Shown here in pieces: positions 46,949 to 56,790 of a DNA stretch of 64,000 nt. The stretch is taken from assembly GCA_963735055.1 (NCBI GenBank), contig CAVTJN010000009.1, positions 7,431 to 71,430 on the forward strand. Reading direction: 5' to 3'. Both the position numbers and the translations under genes were made by a program. Below the pieces are notes generated by a model that was given only the letters and a program-made list of their open reading frames with translations, was not told the origin of the DNA and searched no databases. Source of the DNA: JBBITI01 sp963735055. GTDB lineage: Bacteria; Chloroflexota; Dehalococcoidia; Dehalococcoidales; UBA2162. How positions within the stretch are numbered: the stretch's first letter is position 1; each line of letters begins with the position of its first letter.

Positions 46949-49900
46949 TTACGAAAGCTCCATCCACGCCTTGAGAACGGCCTTGACACCGACCGGCGCC
47001 TGCACTGCCTTGAAGTAGGTATTCTTGATGTGCGTTTCGATTTTCCGACGAATCTCGGACAGAGCCTCGTCCTGGACAGAGCGACGGCGTGGCGTACCAG
47101 GCGTGCTGCGAACCAATTTGATGAACTCATCAGGACCTTCGACGACCTTCTCGTCAGCCAGGTTGTAGAGGTACCACTGAGTGTGCCCGGCCACTTCGGT
47201 CCATCGGATTTCTTCGTCGGGGCTTTTTGCCTCGAATCCCGGCGCCGGCAAGGCGTAGCAGAAAAATACCGCTTTGGCTCCTGGCGATGGGTGTTGTTTG
47301 CCACTGAACACTCGTCCCGGGAACATCGCCAGACGTTCCTCAAGCCCGGGGTTCTCCTGGAGCAACTTCTGGTATTCCAGTTGCATTGCTTCCGAAGTCG
47401 TTGTGGTCCCCTCGTACTCGTGCAGGAAATCTTTTAGCGCATCGTAATCGTCGTCGGGCTTGAGCAGCTTCTTCCCCTGTATGCCGAAAGCTTTGGATAT
47501 CTTGAGGGTCTTGCTGGACACTCGCTGATAGAGCTTGGATCAGCCTCTCGAGCTCGTCGGGAGGCAGGAAATTCCAGTAAGCCACGGTACCTCGTTCGGT
47601 CCTCCGTTCTGGATGGTCCTTAATAAGGGCCTGCGCTACGCCGGGATTGAGGCGTCGGTCGACGTGTCCAATTCTCTGCATGAGCCGTACGGGATTCCAG
47701 TGGAGATCGTAGTTGATGAGACGCGTGGCATCCTGTAGATTCAGGCCCTCGGAGAGGACATCGGTGGATATCAGGACGCGTGTCTCACCGAGTTTCTTAG
47801 ACGCTAGGGACCCGGTCGTTTCGCCGTTATAGTATGGGGCAAACTGAGTGATTATCTCGCCACGGTCTCGTTTGTCCGAGCTGTCAACTTCATCAAGGCC
47901 CGTTACACCCGCGGTCTCCATCTCCCTTCTCAGATAACGGGCCGTGGTCATGAACTCAGTGAAGATAATGACCTTGTGCTGTCTGGCAGGACCGGATCGG
48001 TGGTGACGATCCTGACGAAAGCTTTCAGCTTATCATCGTGGGCCGGCTTGAACTTCTTGAGCTCTTCGAGGAACCTCACAAGCTCGTCCAAATCAAGGTA
48101 CGTCTCCTGAAGGATATCTTGGACCTTGTATTCGTCGCGGGGCAGCCTCTCAACTTCTCCAAGCATCTCGGCGGTTACGATATCTTCGCTGTCTTCATCT
48201 GGTTTCTCAGGGAGCAGTTCGAGTTGTTTTGCGTGCACGTACCCGATAAGAGCGGCGTGTCGGCCCATCCAGCGTTCGAGGAGCCTCTTTTCATTCTCAG
48301 CCTCGCTGTTCTTGGTGACAAAGGACAGCATCTTCAACAGCAGCTCCTGGCATGAAGACTCAAAGGCGACCGCAGAGCTTTCAAACCTCTTGAGGAACAG
48401 TATTCGGATAAGCCGGACCAGTTGCTTCTGACGGTTCTCTTCGAAGGGGTCGATGCTGGCGTCCGGGCCTTTGTAATAGAACAGGGGATAATACATTGCC
48501 AGCGAGAACAGTGGCTTTCTCTGGCAAAAGCTTCCTCTATCATTTCGAGCAGACTTCCGTAGGTCTTCTTTAAGAGTAGTTCACGACCTGCGGATCTTCA
48601 CGCTTGGGGAAGATGACGTTCGACCCGCCGTGCAGCTTCTGGCTCTTCTCAACATAACCCCGGCTACGCTGGACCACCAGCGCTCGAAACAAAGCATCGT
48701 TGAAGAGGACCCTCTGCGGCTTCTGCCTGGTTCGTCAACGCGGCCTCAACGATGTCCTTGGTCTTCTCGACCAGAGTCTTCTCGAGTTCCTTTTCCAGCC
48801 TCAGGAAATGGCCGGGGACGGAGTGAATACCCAGTGGAGCCGCTTTGAAATAGTCGGAGCGTCTTTGGGTAAACACCTCAATCATGTGCTGAAGGTCGCG
48901 GAGAGTGTTGTTAATTGGTGTAGCGGTCAGAAAGAAGACCGTCTTGCCTTCGCATAAGTGGTACAGTCTCCAGTAGTGGGTCTTGTCAATCACGCCCGGA
49001 TTACGGAAATGATGGGCTTCGTCGATCACCACCACGTCGGCCAGTTCCGTGATCCGCTTGAGCTTGCTCGGGATAATCGCTACCGCGAAGCAGGTCCGTG
49101 TGGTTAAAGATGCTCAGGCTGCTGAAATCCTGGACAATACCGAGATCCGGGGTAAAGTCCTTGATATGTTTTTCCCACACCGGCTTGCGCGGCAGCCTTT
49201 GGAACGAACAGTGCAACCCGCTTTCGTTCATACATGATCAGGCGTTCGATGAGCATCAGGCCGATGAGGGTCTTGCCGAGACCCACGCCGTCGCATAGGA
49301 AGGCTCCTCCGAACTGATCGGAAATCTTCAGGAGCGCCTGATACCCCTCTTTCTGGTACTGGTCGAGCTTTGGATAGAGCTGCGATTTGGTTTTCTCCCA
49401 TTCGCCGGCCGTCAATTCGTGTCCCCGGAAGAACTCTTGAAGGGACTTGGCGTAGATTTCGAACGGGGAGTACTCCGGGTGTGACGTTCGATCACCTTCA
49501 GAAGCTCGGCACTGATGTCGTCTGCCCTGTTCCAGTGCTCGTCGAACCATTTCTGAAGGATCTCCACCTCACGCCGGACTTGGATGTTCAACTCGACGTT
49601 GGTGGTTAGACCTGGCAAAGTGAGATTACTGGACCCGACGAGGGCGGCGGAACCGACAACAGCCTGCTTGCCGTGCGTAATGTACGCTTTAGCGTGGAAC
49701 TTGTCTTTGGTGTAGACGCGGCATTGAATCTGCTTCTTTGTGAGGGCGTCAACTATCGCCGGAACGCCATGGAGAAAGTCGTTGGTTTCCTTTTCTCCCT
49801 CGATACTGCCGTCCAGCACGTTCTTCGCGGCCTCGACCCCGGCCAGTAGAGCCTTCTTGGTGCGCATGGACACCTCGTCGCCCATCAGGATTCTGAGGCC

Positions 49901-50162
49901 CTCTAGCTTCTGCCACTGTCCATCGAGGGCAACGAGGGCGCCAATCTCAAAGTAGCCGGTGGCGATATCGAAAGATGGGAAATGTCAGTCCACTCCCGCA
50001 GGTATTGCTTCACCTTCCAGTCGGCGTCGCTGTTGTCTACTATGAAGAGGTCGGCTCCGGAGGTCACCGGAGCGGTTTGCCCGCGCCTCTCCGAGCACGT
50101 GTTCCAAAAAGGGCGTCGCCCAAGCCGGCCTGTTCGCGGGGGGTGCGCTTAGGTCGTGTCAT
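46949..50162 (-). CDS. PLD-domain SNF2/DEAH helicase (many frameshifts)
   Basis: A protein of about 1070 residues, starting MTRPKRTPREQAGLGDALFG near 50162. The N-terminal phospholipase-D-like domain reads FDIATGYFEIGAL, KFHAKAYITHGKQAVVGSAA and LVGSSNLTLPGL. The helicase has LDQYQKEGYQALL, Walker A LCDGVGLGKTLIGL, motif II VVIDEAHHFRNP, motif III FFLTATPINNT and, in lobe 2, LISTDVLSEGLNLQDA and LMQRIGHVDRRLNPG. The tail (IRRKIETHIKNTYFKAVQAP) ends at 46949. At least seven shifts are needed. A near-consensus promoter stands upstream. It is the first gene of a pair with the methylase; such helicase-methylase pairs are typical of anti-phage islands. Confidence 0.78.
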
Positions 50163-50240
50163 TGCCGTAGTCTCATCCAGCGGAACAGGCGAAAAACAGG
50201 GAGGTCCCTCTTCATAACCCTCGTCCCTTTAGTTAGCCGG

Positions 50241-50269
50241 ATTATACGCCCGTCCTGGACTCTGCACAA
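50241..50269 (-). promoter_or_regulatory. Promoter of helicase-methylase pair
   Basis: On the minus strand TTGTGC (50269-50264) and a perfect TATAAT (50246-50241) are 17 bases apart. Transcription would start near 50234, giving a leader of about 70 bases to the helicase start at 50162. Confidence 0.7.
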
Positions 50270-50375
50270 GAGAATGACCCTCTGGAGTATCGAAACGCAA
50301 GTACCAGGAAGGCGGCGGGCCGATAAGAGGTGCCCCTGGATTCCCATCTGCACGGGAAGGTAGGGGAGTCGACGG

Positions 50376-50717
50376 CTACTCCACCCTTCTCATTTCCCAG
50401 ACGGTGCCGGTGCGGTCGGGGCAGTGGACCCGGTAGACGTCGCGTTCGCCGTCGGTCCAGGACGGGAAACCGAGCGCCGTCCGCCAGGTGTACAGCTCCA
50501 TGACGTGCAGCAGGGCGTAGCACACGCCCTCCGGCCGGCGGTAGGGTATCCGGTCGTAATAGTAGGTGTCCCCCACATTGTGGCGGCACTGGCCGGTCTT
50601 TTCGACTACCTTGATCTCCAGCCGCCCCATCCCATCCCAGAGACGCCGATAGTCATCGTCGGTCATGCCGGCCGGGTCCAGACCGAGACGGATGTCTGAC
50701 TTGTCGTTTTTCTCCAC
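50376..50717 (-). CDS. TIGR04076 family protein
   Basis: A 113-residue protein starting with GTG at 50717 behind GGAGGTAACGACA. LEIKVVEKTGQCRHNVGDTY, CYALLHVMELYTWRTAL, and VYRVHCPDRTGTVWEMRRVE match the small TIGR04076 family of anaerobes, which has conserved Cys and Gly residues and no known function. Three module-A palindromes lie directly upstream of and over the N-terminal region. No operon partner is evident. Confidence 0.72.
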   Translation of the reverse strand: MEKNDKSDIRLGLDPAGMTDDDYRRLWDGMGRLEIKVVEKTGQCRHNVGDTYYYDRIPYRRPEGVCYALLHVMELYTWRTALGFPSWTDGERDVYRVHCPDRTGTVWEMRRVE

Positions 50718-50737
50718 TGTCGTTACCTCCGGACTGG

Positions 50738-50843
50738 ATTCCCGCGTGCGTGGGAATGGCGTTATTGGTGGTCGTCGATTCCCGCGTCCGCGGGAATGAC
50801 GATAGAACGAATCCTCCGTCTGGATTCCCACCTGCGTGGGAAT
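50738..50843. repeat. Three tandem module-A palindromes
   Basis: ATTCCCGCGTGCGTGGGAAT (50738-50757), ATTCCCGCGTCCGCGGGAAT (50778-50797) and ATTCCCACCTGCGTGGGAAT (50824-50843) occur 40 and 46 bases apart. Each is a dyad able to fold alone. Confidence 0.85.
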
Positions 50844-50860
50844 GGCCTAATAGCGCTGGA

Positions 50861-51878
50861 TCACTCTACGTTTTTTAGTACCCTCCACGCCCTCAGGGTC
50901 ACCCATTTGTTGGGCTGCTTCAGGGGGCCGAAGTCCACCCAGGTCTTGCCTTTATAGTCATACTCCAAGGCCCACCGCCCCTCCCCGTCCGCCTTGGCCC
51001 GGATGAGGTCCAGTGCGGCCGCCAGACGCGGGTCCCGCCCGTAGCCCAGGCCAACCAGCGCCTCCACATTCTGCAGCAGGTCGGTCACGTAGAACACCGG
51101 AAAGCCGAACTTCCACCAGTTGCCGCTGGGTTTGGGGGCGTAACCGCTCGGATAGTCGGCTTTGGCCGGGTCCTACCGAACAAGAAAGTCCACCCCGGCC
51201 TGCATCGCCCGGTCGATGAGCGGCGTCCATCTCGCCCGGGGCAGTTTGCTGAAGGCGAGCATCACTTTCACCGCCCCCCAGGCACAGGAGCACTTGTTGT
51301 TGGCCCCGCAGGCGAAGTTCGGGCCGCACTTGCCGGCATAGTAGCGGACCGGGGCCGTCTTGTCCGACAGCGGCGCCACGCCTTCGCCGGTGACACTCCG
51401 GGCCATCCATTCGAAGGCTGTATCCAGCCGCTTATCCGCGACAGCCCAGGTCGAGCAGGGCGGCGCACAGATTACCCTGCAGGCAGTCGGCGGTGCCGGA
51501 CGGGAGCGAATTCGCGCTGAAGCGGCCGCCTTCGGCCGCGCTGCCCCTCTTGGAAAGCGCGTGGTCCAGGAGGTAGGCGCCGGCCACGCCGACGCGTTCA
51601 TCCTCGGCGGCCGACGCCCCCAGCTGGGCGAGGAGAATGACCGACCACACGGTCGACCGGTACTTGGGATAGTAGCCGGGGCCGGCCTCAAGCCAGTAGC
51701 CGGCGGCTTCCATTTGGTCCAGTACCCGGGCAATCGGCCCTTCCCGGTGGGCCCGGGTCCGGGCGGCACTTAGCTCAGCGGGAGCGGCGTCGACCAGGTC
51801 CCGCAGGGCGAGGTACCGGACTCCAATGTCGGCCGGCTCCAGCAGCCAGTCCAGCGTCCGGTCTTGCGTCTTGTTCAT
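50861..51878 (-). CDS. Alpha/alpha-toroid (prenyltransferase/squalene-cyclase-like) protein (two frameshifts)
   Basis: A protein of about 338 residues, beginning MNKTQDRTLDWLLEPADIGV. Helical repeats recur: VRYLALRDLVDAAP, RVLDQMEAAGYWLEAGPGYY, STVWSVILLAQLGASA, LQGNLCAALLDLG, then in other frames CGANNKCSCAWGAVKVMLAF, WWKFGFPVFYVTDLLQNVEA and LALGYGRDPRLAAALDLI-like text (VGLGYGRDPRLAAALDLIRA). This pattern matches bacterial terpenoid-cyclase-toroid proteins of unknown function, often annotated as squalene cyclase-like. Shifts lie near 51440 and 51180. The Cys-rich centre (CGPNFACGANNKCSC) is conserved in relatives I recall. A catalytic DxDD was not seen. Confidence 0.65.
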
Positions 51879-52250
51879 CCCGCCATATCGCTCCATTCCT
51901 CGCTATCCCGCCATTCCCGCCGAAGGTGGTCAACGCTTTGATCCATGAAACTCGTCCCGTGCCCCGACACGGAAACGGGCCCGTCCTCAAGGCTTGCCCT
52001 TGAGGGAATCCATCCTTTCTCGTCATTCGCTGCGGACGCAGGAATCTACGTCGGGTGGGGGACGTGGATGGCCGGGTCAAGCCCGGCCATGACGAATATG
52101 AGACTCGCCATTCCCGTCGATGATGGTCAACGCCTCGATCCACGCAAGCAGGAATCCACGCCGGGGTGTGGGGCGTGGATGGCCTGGTTTCCGCGATGGG
52201 TGGACAACCACAGGGGGTCCAGGCCCGGCCATGACATTGTGGACAGGCCC
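51879..52250. repeat. Repeat-rich intergenic region with modules A and B
   Basis: ATGGCCGGG TCAAG CCCGGCCAT at 52068-52090 is a perfect module B. Degenerate module-A halves (GCGGACGCAGGAATC near 52032, CATTCCCGTCGATGATGG near 52110, CAAGCAGGAATCCACG near 52145) and a second, split module B (52179-52235) surround it. No gene seen. Confidence 0.7.
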
Positions 52251-53039
52251 TCACGGCAGACTCCGCTTGGCCTCGTTCCACAGTTCGTTCTGCTTGTCCG
52301 GAGAAAGACCGGCAAAGCTCAGACCACGCTCGCGGCACCGCCTTTCCATGAAAGTGAAGCGCCGGAAGAAGCGCTCGTTGGCCTCCCGGAGCACCGTCTC
52401 CGAATCGATGCCCTGCCGGCGGCCGAAATTCACCAGGGTAAACAGCAGATCGCCGAACTCGTTGGCCTTCTCCCCCGCCGACCCCGCCTCCTGAAACTCT
52501 TTCACCTCTTCCGCTACCTTGTCCACCACCCCCTGGATATCCTTCCAGTCGAACCCGGCGTCGGCCACCCGCCGCTGGATCTCCTGGGCGTAGGCCAGGG
52601 CGGGCATCTGTTTGGGCACACTGTCCAGCATCGAGGCGTCGGGACTTCGTTCGGCCTTTTTCAGGTCCTCCCAGTTGCGCACCACCTCTTCGGCGCTGCC
52701 CACGGTGACGTCGCCGAAGACATGGGGATGACGGTAGATAAGCTTCCGGTTGATGGCAGTGAGGACGTCGGCCAGTTCAAACTCGCCGGCCTCCCGGGCA
52801 ATTTCGGCATGCAGCACGATCTGGAGCAGAATGTCGCCCAGTTCCTGGCGCAGCTTGTCCGGATCGCCTTCGTCCAGGGCGGCCAGGGCTTCGTAGCATT
52901 CTTCGAGCAGATACTCCCGCAGCGAGGCGTGGGTCTGTTTTCGATCCCAGGGACAGCCGCCCGGCGCCCGGAGACGGGCGATGATTTCCACCAGGGCGTC
53001 GAACTTACTGAGATCGTCCGGCGGTTTGAAGTCAGGCAT
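52251..53039 (-). CDS. mazG: Nucleoside triphosphate pyrophosphohydrolase MazG
   Basis: It hydrolyses nucleoside triphosphates to monophosphates plus pyrophosphate, cleaning the pool and tempering the stringent response. The 262-residue protein has two MazG domains. GGCPWDRKQTHASLREYLLE, EECYEALAALDEGD and ELGDILLQIVLHAEIARE form the first, with the ExxE and ExxD magnesium motifs. NEFGDLLFTLVNFGRRQGID and LREANERFFRRFTFME form the second. It starts 14 bases after the fmt stop in the same direction, so the two are probably cotranscribed. Confidence 0.92.
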   Translation of the reverse strand: MPDFKPPDDLSKFDALVEIIARLRAPGGCPWDRKQTHASLREYLLEECYEALAALDEGDPDKLRQELGDILLQIVLHAEIAREAGEFELADVLTAINRKLIYRHPHVFGDVTVGSAEEVVRNWEDLKKAERSPDASMLDSVPKQMPALAYAQEIQRRVADAGFDWKDIQGVVDKVAEEVKEFQEAGSAGEKANEFGDLLFTLVNFGRRQGIDSETVLREANERFFRRFTFMERRCRERGLSFAGLSPDKQNELWNEAKRSLP

Positions 53040-53053
53040 GGTTCACCCCGTAC

Positions 53054-54013
53054 TCACCCCCAGCACCGCCCCCACCATTTGCCGCTGTCCCGCACGAAGG
53101 CGGCCGCCGGCATCGCCTTCTTGCCCTCCATCTGGACCACCTGGAGACCCAGGACGCCGGCGCCGGTGGTCACACCGATACCGCCCTGGTGGCCCAGATC
53201 GATGACCCGGCCCGGCGCCTCCGCGTCTGTGGCCGCGCCCGGCACCGCCGTCGCCTCCAGGATCCGTAACTGCCGGCCCTGCCAGGTGGTACTGGCACCC
53301 GGCCACGGATTGTAGGCGCGTACCCGACGCCAGATATCAACCGCCGGCAGCCGCCAGTCGATCTCGCCGTCGGCTTTCACCAGCTTCTGGCAGTAACTGG
53401 CCGTCGCTTCGTCCTGCGGCCGGGCCGCAATGCCGCCGTCTTTCAGCCAGAGCGACAGCACATGCAGCAGGAGCGGCGCCCCAACGCGGGCCAGTGTATC
53501 GGACAGGGAACCGGCAGTGTCGGCGGGCGATATGGGGACGGCGGCGCGGGCCAGGATAGGTCCGGTGTCGATACCGGCGTCGAGCAGCATCACCGACACG
53601 CCGGTGAACTCATCACCGGCCAGGATCGCCGCCGGCACCGGCGAAACGCCCCGGAACCGCGGCAGCAGCGACGGATGGACATTGAGACAGCCCCGGCGGG
53701 GAACGTCCAGAATCGCCTGAGGCAGGATCTGGCCGTAGGCCGCCACCACCGCCACATCCGGTTTCAGGGCGGCCAGTCCCGATAGGGATGCCACCGCCTG
53801 CTCATCCCGGAAACTGCCGGGCTGTTCCACCGTAAGACCGAGTTCGAGAGCGGCCCGCTTGACCGGGCACGCCGCCACCCCCCGTCCCCGTCCGGAGCTC
53901 TTGTCCGGCTGGGTGTATACTTTGACCACGTCGCAGTCGTTGGCCACCAGGTAGCGCAGGATGACCGCGGCAAAGTCCGGCGTACCCATAAAAGCAACTC
54001 GTGGACGGTCCAT
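53054..54013 (-). CDS. fmt: Methionyl-tRNA formyltransferase
   Basis: It formylates initiator Met-tRNA using 10-formyl-tetrahydrofolate. The 319-residue intact protein has RVAFMGTPDFAAVILRYL, VAAYGQILPQAILDVP, NVHPSLLPRFRGVSPVPAAI with the formyl-binding SLLPRFRG loop, and MLLDAGIDTGPIL. The C-terminal barrel has RRVRAYNPWPGASTTW. VSP replaces the more common AAP/ASP after the RG. It diverges from dnaA and is followed by mazG. Confidence 0.93.
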   Translation of the reverse strand: MDRPRVAFMGTPDFAAVILRYLVANDCDVVKVYTQPDKSSGRGRGVAACPVKRAALELGLTVEQPGSFRDEQAVASLSGLAALKPDVAVVAAYGQILPQAILDVPRRGCLNVHPSLLPRFRGVSPVPAAILAGDEFTGVSVMLLDAGIDTGPILARAAVPISPADTAGSLSDTLARVGAPLLLHVLSLWLKDGGIAARPQDEATASYCQKLVKADGEIDWRLPAVDIWRRVRAYNPWPGASTTWQGRQLRILEATAVPGAATDAEAPGRVIDLGHQGGIGVTTGAGVLGLQVVQMEGKKAMPAAAFVRDSGKWWGRCWG

Positions 54014-54162
54014 CTCGGACGTAATTCTAGCACCAAAACTAGATTACTACCACGAAACGCGAATGGTGTCTGGCAGCGAAAATCGGCGTAAAACGAAGAG
54101 CGCGGTAGACATCGCAAGGGAGGACAACCTCGCGCGTTGTCCCAGAACCAGCCCAGCAACCC

Positions 54163-54192
54163 TTGCCAAGTCGCCAACGGCGGCGCTATTCT
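54163..54192 (+). promoter_or_regulatory. Possible dnaA promoter
   Basis: TTGCCA at 54163-54168 and TATTCT at 54187-54192 are 18 bases apart, about 80 bases ahead of the dnaA start. The match to consensus is moderate. Confidence 0.35.
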
Positions 54193-54271
54193 AGTTCAAG
54201 TTTCCGGTCTAATTCCAAGTTTTTTATCGCCCGCAGCGGTCGCGCTATGGGCTTTTTTAGGGGGGGCTTGT

Positions 54272-55613
54272 TTGAACGACACCACGTCGCTCAAGGCGGT
54301 TTGGGATGCCGCCCTGGGTGAGTTGCAGATACAGGTCAACAAGTCGAACTACGACACCTGGCTCAAGAAGACAACTGCGCTCAGCCACAAGGATGGCGAA
54401 TTCGTGGTTGCCGTGCCGAGCACCTTCGTAGCCGAATACCTGGACCATAACCAGCGCTCGCTGGTGGAAAAGGTCCTTACCGGCGTCCTCCACCAGGAAG
54501 TGGCGGTCCACTTTCAGGTGGCGCAATCCGCAGCGGCGGAGGCCGGCACCATGCCGCGGCGGCTCGGCGGTCCCGGCCCAACAGGGCTGCCTGCCCCTGT
54601 TCAACCCCCGGTACACTTTCGACAGTTTCGTTACCGGCCAGTGCAACCAGCTCGCGTTCGCCGCGTCCGTGGCCGTGGCCACCGATCCGGGCGCGTCCTA
54701 CAATCCGCTGTTCCTCTACGGGGGCGCCGGCCTGGGCAAGACGCACCTGCTGCAGGCGATCGGCCACGCCGCGGTGGCCAACAACCTCAGAGTCGTCTGC
54801 GTCAGCGCCGAGCAGTATACCAACGAACTCATGTCCGCCATCCGGTTGCGCCAGACCCACGAGCTGCTCCTGAAGTACCGCAACGCGGACATGCTGCTGG
54901 TGGACGACGTGCAGTTCTTCGGCGGCAAGCAGAAGACCGGCGAGAACTTCTTCCACACCTTCGATGAGCTGCACAATGCCGGCCGGCAGATCGTGATCAC
55001 CAGCGACCGCCCCCCCAAGGCCATCCCCCTGTTGCCGGAGCGGCTGTGCTCCCGTTTCGAATGGGGCCTGGTGACCGAAGTCCAGCCCCCGGGCTATGAG
55101 ACGCGGCTGGCCATTCTGCAGGGCAAGACCCATGAGGATGGGGTGGACCTTTCCGGGGACGTTCTCGAATTCCTGGCTGCCCAGGTGCAGCATAACATCC
55201 GGGTCCTCGAAGGCTCCCTTAACCGGGTGGTGGCCTACGCCAAACTCATCCGCGCCACCGTCACCCCGCAACTGGCCGCCCAGGCCATCAAGGACATCGG
55301 CGGCGGCGCCGCGGCGGCCCCGATGCTCACCGCCGGCCGGATCATCGACGCCGTGGCCCGGAGCTTCCAGCTGGACCCGTCCCAGCTCATCGGCAAGAAC
55401 CGGGACAAGGAGACCACCTCCGCCCGCCGCGTGGCCATGTTCCTGTTGCGGCAGCACACCAACTTCTCCCTCAACCAGATCGGCCAGGAACTGGGCGGAC
55501 GCGATGCCGCCGCCGTCACCAACTCGTGCCGCAAGGTCGCCGGTGACGTGGAGTCGAACCCCTTTCTGCGACGGAAACTAAACGACCTTCAACAAGTACT
55601 GGGTCCGGGTTAG
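54272..55613 (+). CDS. dnaA: Chromosomal replication initiator DnaA (one frameshift)
   Basis: It opens the replication origin. A TTG at 54272 follows GGGGGGG. Domain I reads LKAVWDAALGELQIQVNKSN and NYDTWLKKTTALS. After one shift near 54560-54590, LPLFNPRYTFDSFVTGQCNQ leads into the AAA+ domain with Walker A GGAGLGKTHLLQAIG, Walker B MLLVDDVQFFGGKQ and SRFEWGLVTEVQPPGYETRL. Domain IV ends ARRVAMFLLRQHTNFSL and QELGGRDAAAVTNSCRKV. The usual DNA-contacting GGRDHTTV is GGRDAAAV here, so the His and Thr that read the DnaA box are both Ala. About 446 residues joined. Confidence 0.87.
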
Positions 55614-56138
55614 CCCTCCGCCTTTTGATTTCTCCCGCAACAATTGGCCCCGCGTTGCGCCTCCTTTGTGTTTGTTTTGTGATTTCCGGTCTGACCATCG
55701 AGTCCAGGATTCACCGTTAGTTGCCGTCCGGCCGTCCACCACTCGTAAACGGCGTACTGCTATACTATTACTACGACGGTTTACTTATACGCTTTAAGAA
55801 TTAAAGAACGAGTGGATATTATAACGACGTTATTGACTTTAATACATGAGTATCGACAGAAGGGGGTAAGGGAGACGTCGAACCCTGCCCGCTCGTCATT
55901 CCTGCGGAAGCAGGAATCCACGTGAGTTGGGGCGGTGGGTGGCCTGGTCCCCCGATCAGGTCTGGTCTCCGATGGTCAAGGGGACACTCGGCACCAGCGA
56001 TAGCTTAACCGCAAGCGGTTAACCCTTGACCATTCCTCGCGACGCTCGGAAGGGGGACGACCATTCTCCGCTGCGCTACGAAGAGGGCAGGCAAGCCCGA
56101 CCATGACGAACATGAGGGAATCCAGGTCGCTGTACCGC
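55614..56138. other. AT-rich intergenic region after dnaA, possible origin
   Basis: 55761-55855 is strikingly AT-rich (TATACTATTACTACG, TTTACTTATACGCTTTAAG, GAATTAAAGAACGAG, GATATTATAACGACGTTATTG) in a GC-rich setting and contains the dyad ATAACG A CGTTAT at 55821-55833. No canonical TTATNCACA box was found. A module-A palindrome (ATTCCTGC GGAA GCAGGAAT) lies at 55898-55917. The rest, to 56138, is repeat-derived. Confidence 0.5.
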
Positions 56139-56433
56139 ATGAAATACTCGTACGTTTATGTTCTGGCCAGCCGGCGCTAACGGGACCCTCTATATTGGTG
56201 TCACTGGCGATATCCTCAGGCGGGTCGCAGAGCATAAGCAAGACGTTGTCGAGGGATTCACGAAACGATACGGGGTCCACATGCTGGTCTACTATGAACA
56301 GGCGGAGAGCATAGTGTCCGCAATCCAGAGAGAAAAGCAACTGAAGAAGTGGAAGCGGACGTGGAAGATACAACTGATAGAGAGACTCAATCCTGCATGG
56401 AAAGACCTCTATGATGAGTTGATCGAACCCTAG
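56139..56433 (+). CDS. Small GIY-YIG nuclease-like protein (one frameshift)
   Basis: A protein of about 98 residues. From 56139 it reads MKYSYVYVLASRR, shifts near 56175, and continues NGTLYIGVTGDILRRVAEHK, giving the GIY (here VYV) and YIG halves with the catalytic Arg in LRRVAEHK. GFTKRYGVHMLVYYEQAESI and REKQLKKWKRTWKIQLIER complete the UPF0213-type fold, ending NPAWKDLYDELIEP. Such small proteins resemble the nuclease domain of UvrC or homing endonucleases; their function is unproven. It stands between module-A palindromes on both sides. Confidence 0.8.
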
Positions 56434-56790
56434 ACGATGGGGGAGCCAGGATCATTCCAGCCCTTATCGTCATTCCCGTGAAAACGGGAATCCAGGGGTG
56501 AGGCGGGGTATGGATGGCCGGGTCGAGCCCGGCCATGACGAACATGAGGCTCGTCATTCCTGCGGAGCTTGTCCCGTGCCCGGACACGGGAGCAGGAATC
56601 CAGGTGGGACGGGGAGTGGATGGCCGGGTCCCCCGATCAGGTCGAGGGTAGGCCAGCCCGGCCATGACGATAATGGGGACGGTCATTCGTGCCCCCTTTG
56701 GTCATTCCCGTGCAAACGGGAATCCACGTAAGGGTGGGGTGGGGACTAGAGGCCTCGAATATACTACAATAGTACCGCTGGGAATGACCA
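56434..56790. repeat. Cluster of module A and B palindromes
   Basis: Module A ATTCCCGT GAAA ACGGGAAT at 56472-56491, module B ATGGCCGGG TCGAG CCCGGCCAT at 56514-56536, a module A split by an inserted TTGTCCCGTGCCCGGACACG near 56550-56603, a split module B (56620-56668), and module A ATTCCCGT GCAA ACGGGAAT at 56704-56723. The promoter of obgE should lie in the last 40 bases (TATACT near 56760). No gene is present. Confidence 0.8.

Noticed and set aside
50738..50843. Three evenly spaced palindromes considered as a CRISPR array
   Set aside because: Spacing of 40 and 46 bases with sequence-variable palindromes and no constant repeat or cas genes; they belong to the dispersed module-A family.
51945..53315. 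Plus-strand 456-codon open frame opposite mazG and fmt
   Set aside because: It is the antisense shadow of two clearly conserved genes, with no recognisable protein and no ribosome site.
55640..55860. DnaA boxes in the AT-rich region after dnaA
   Set aside because: Only partial matches such as TTATACGCT and GTGGATATT were found; each has at least two mismatches to TTATNCACA.
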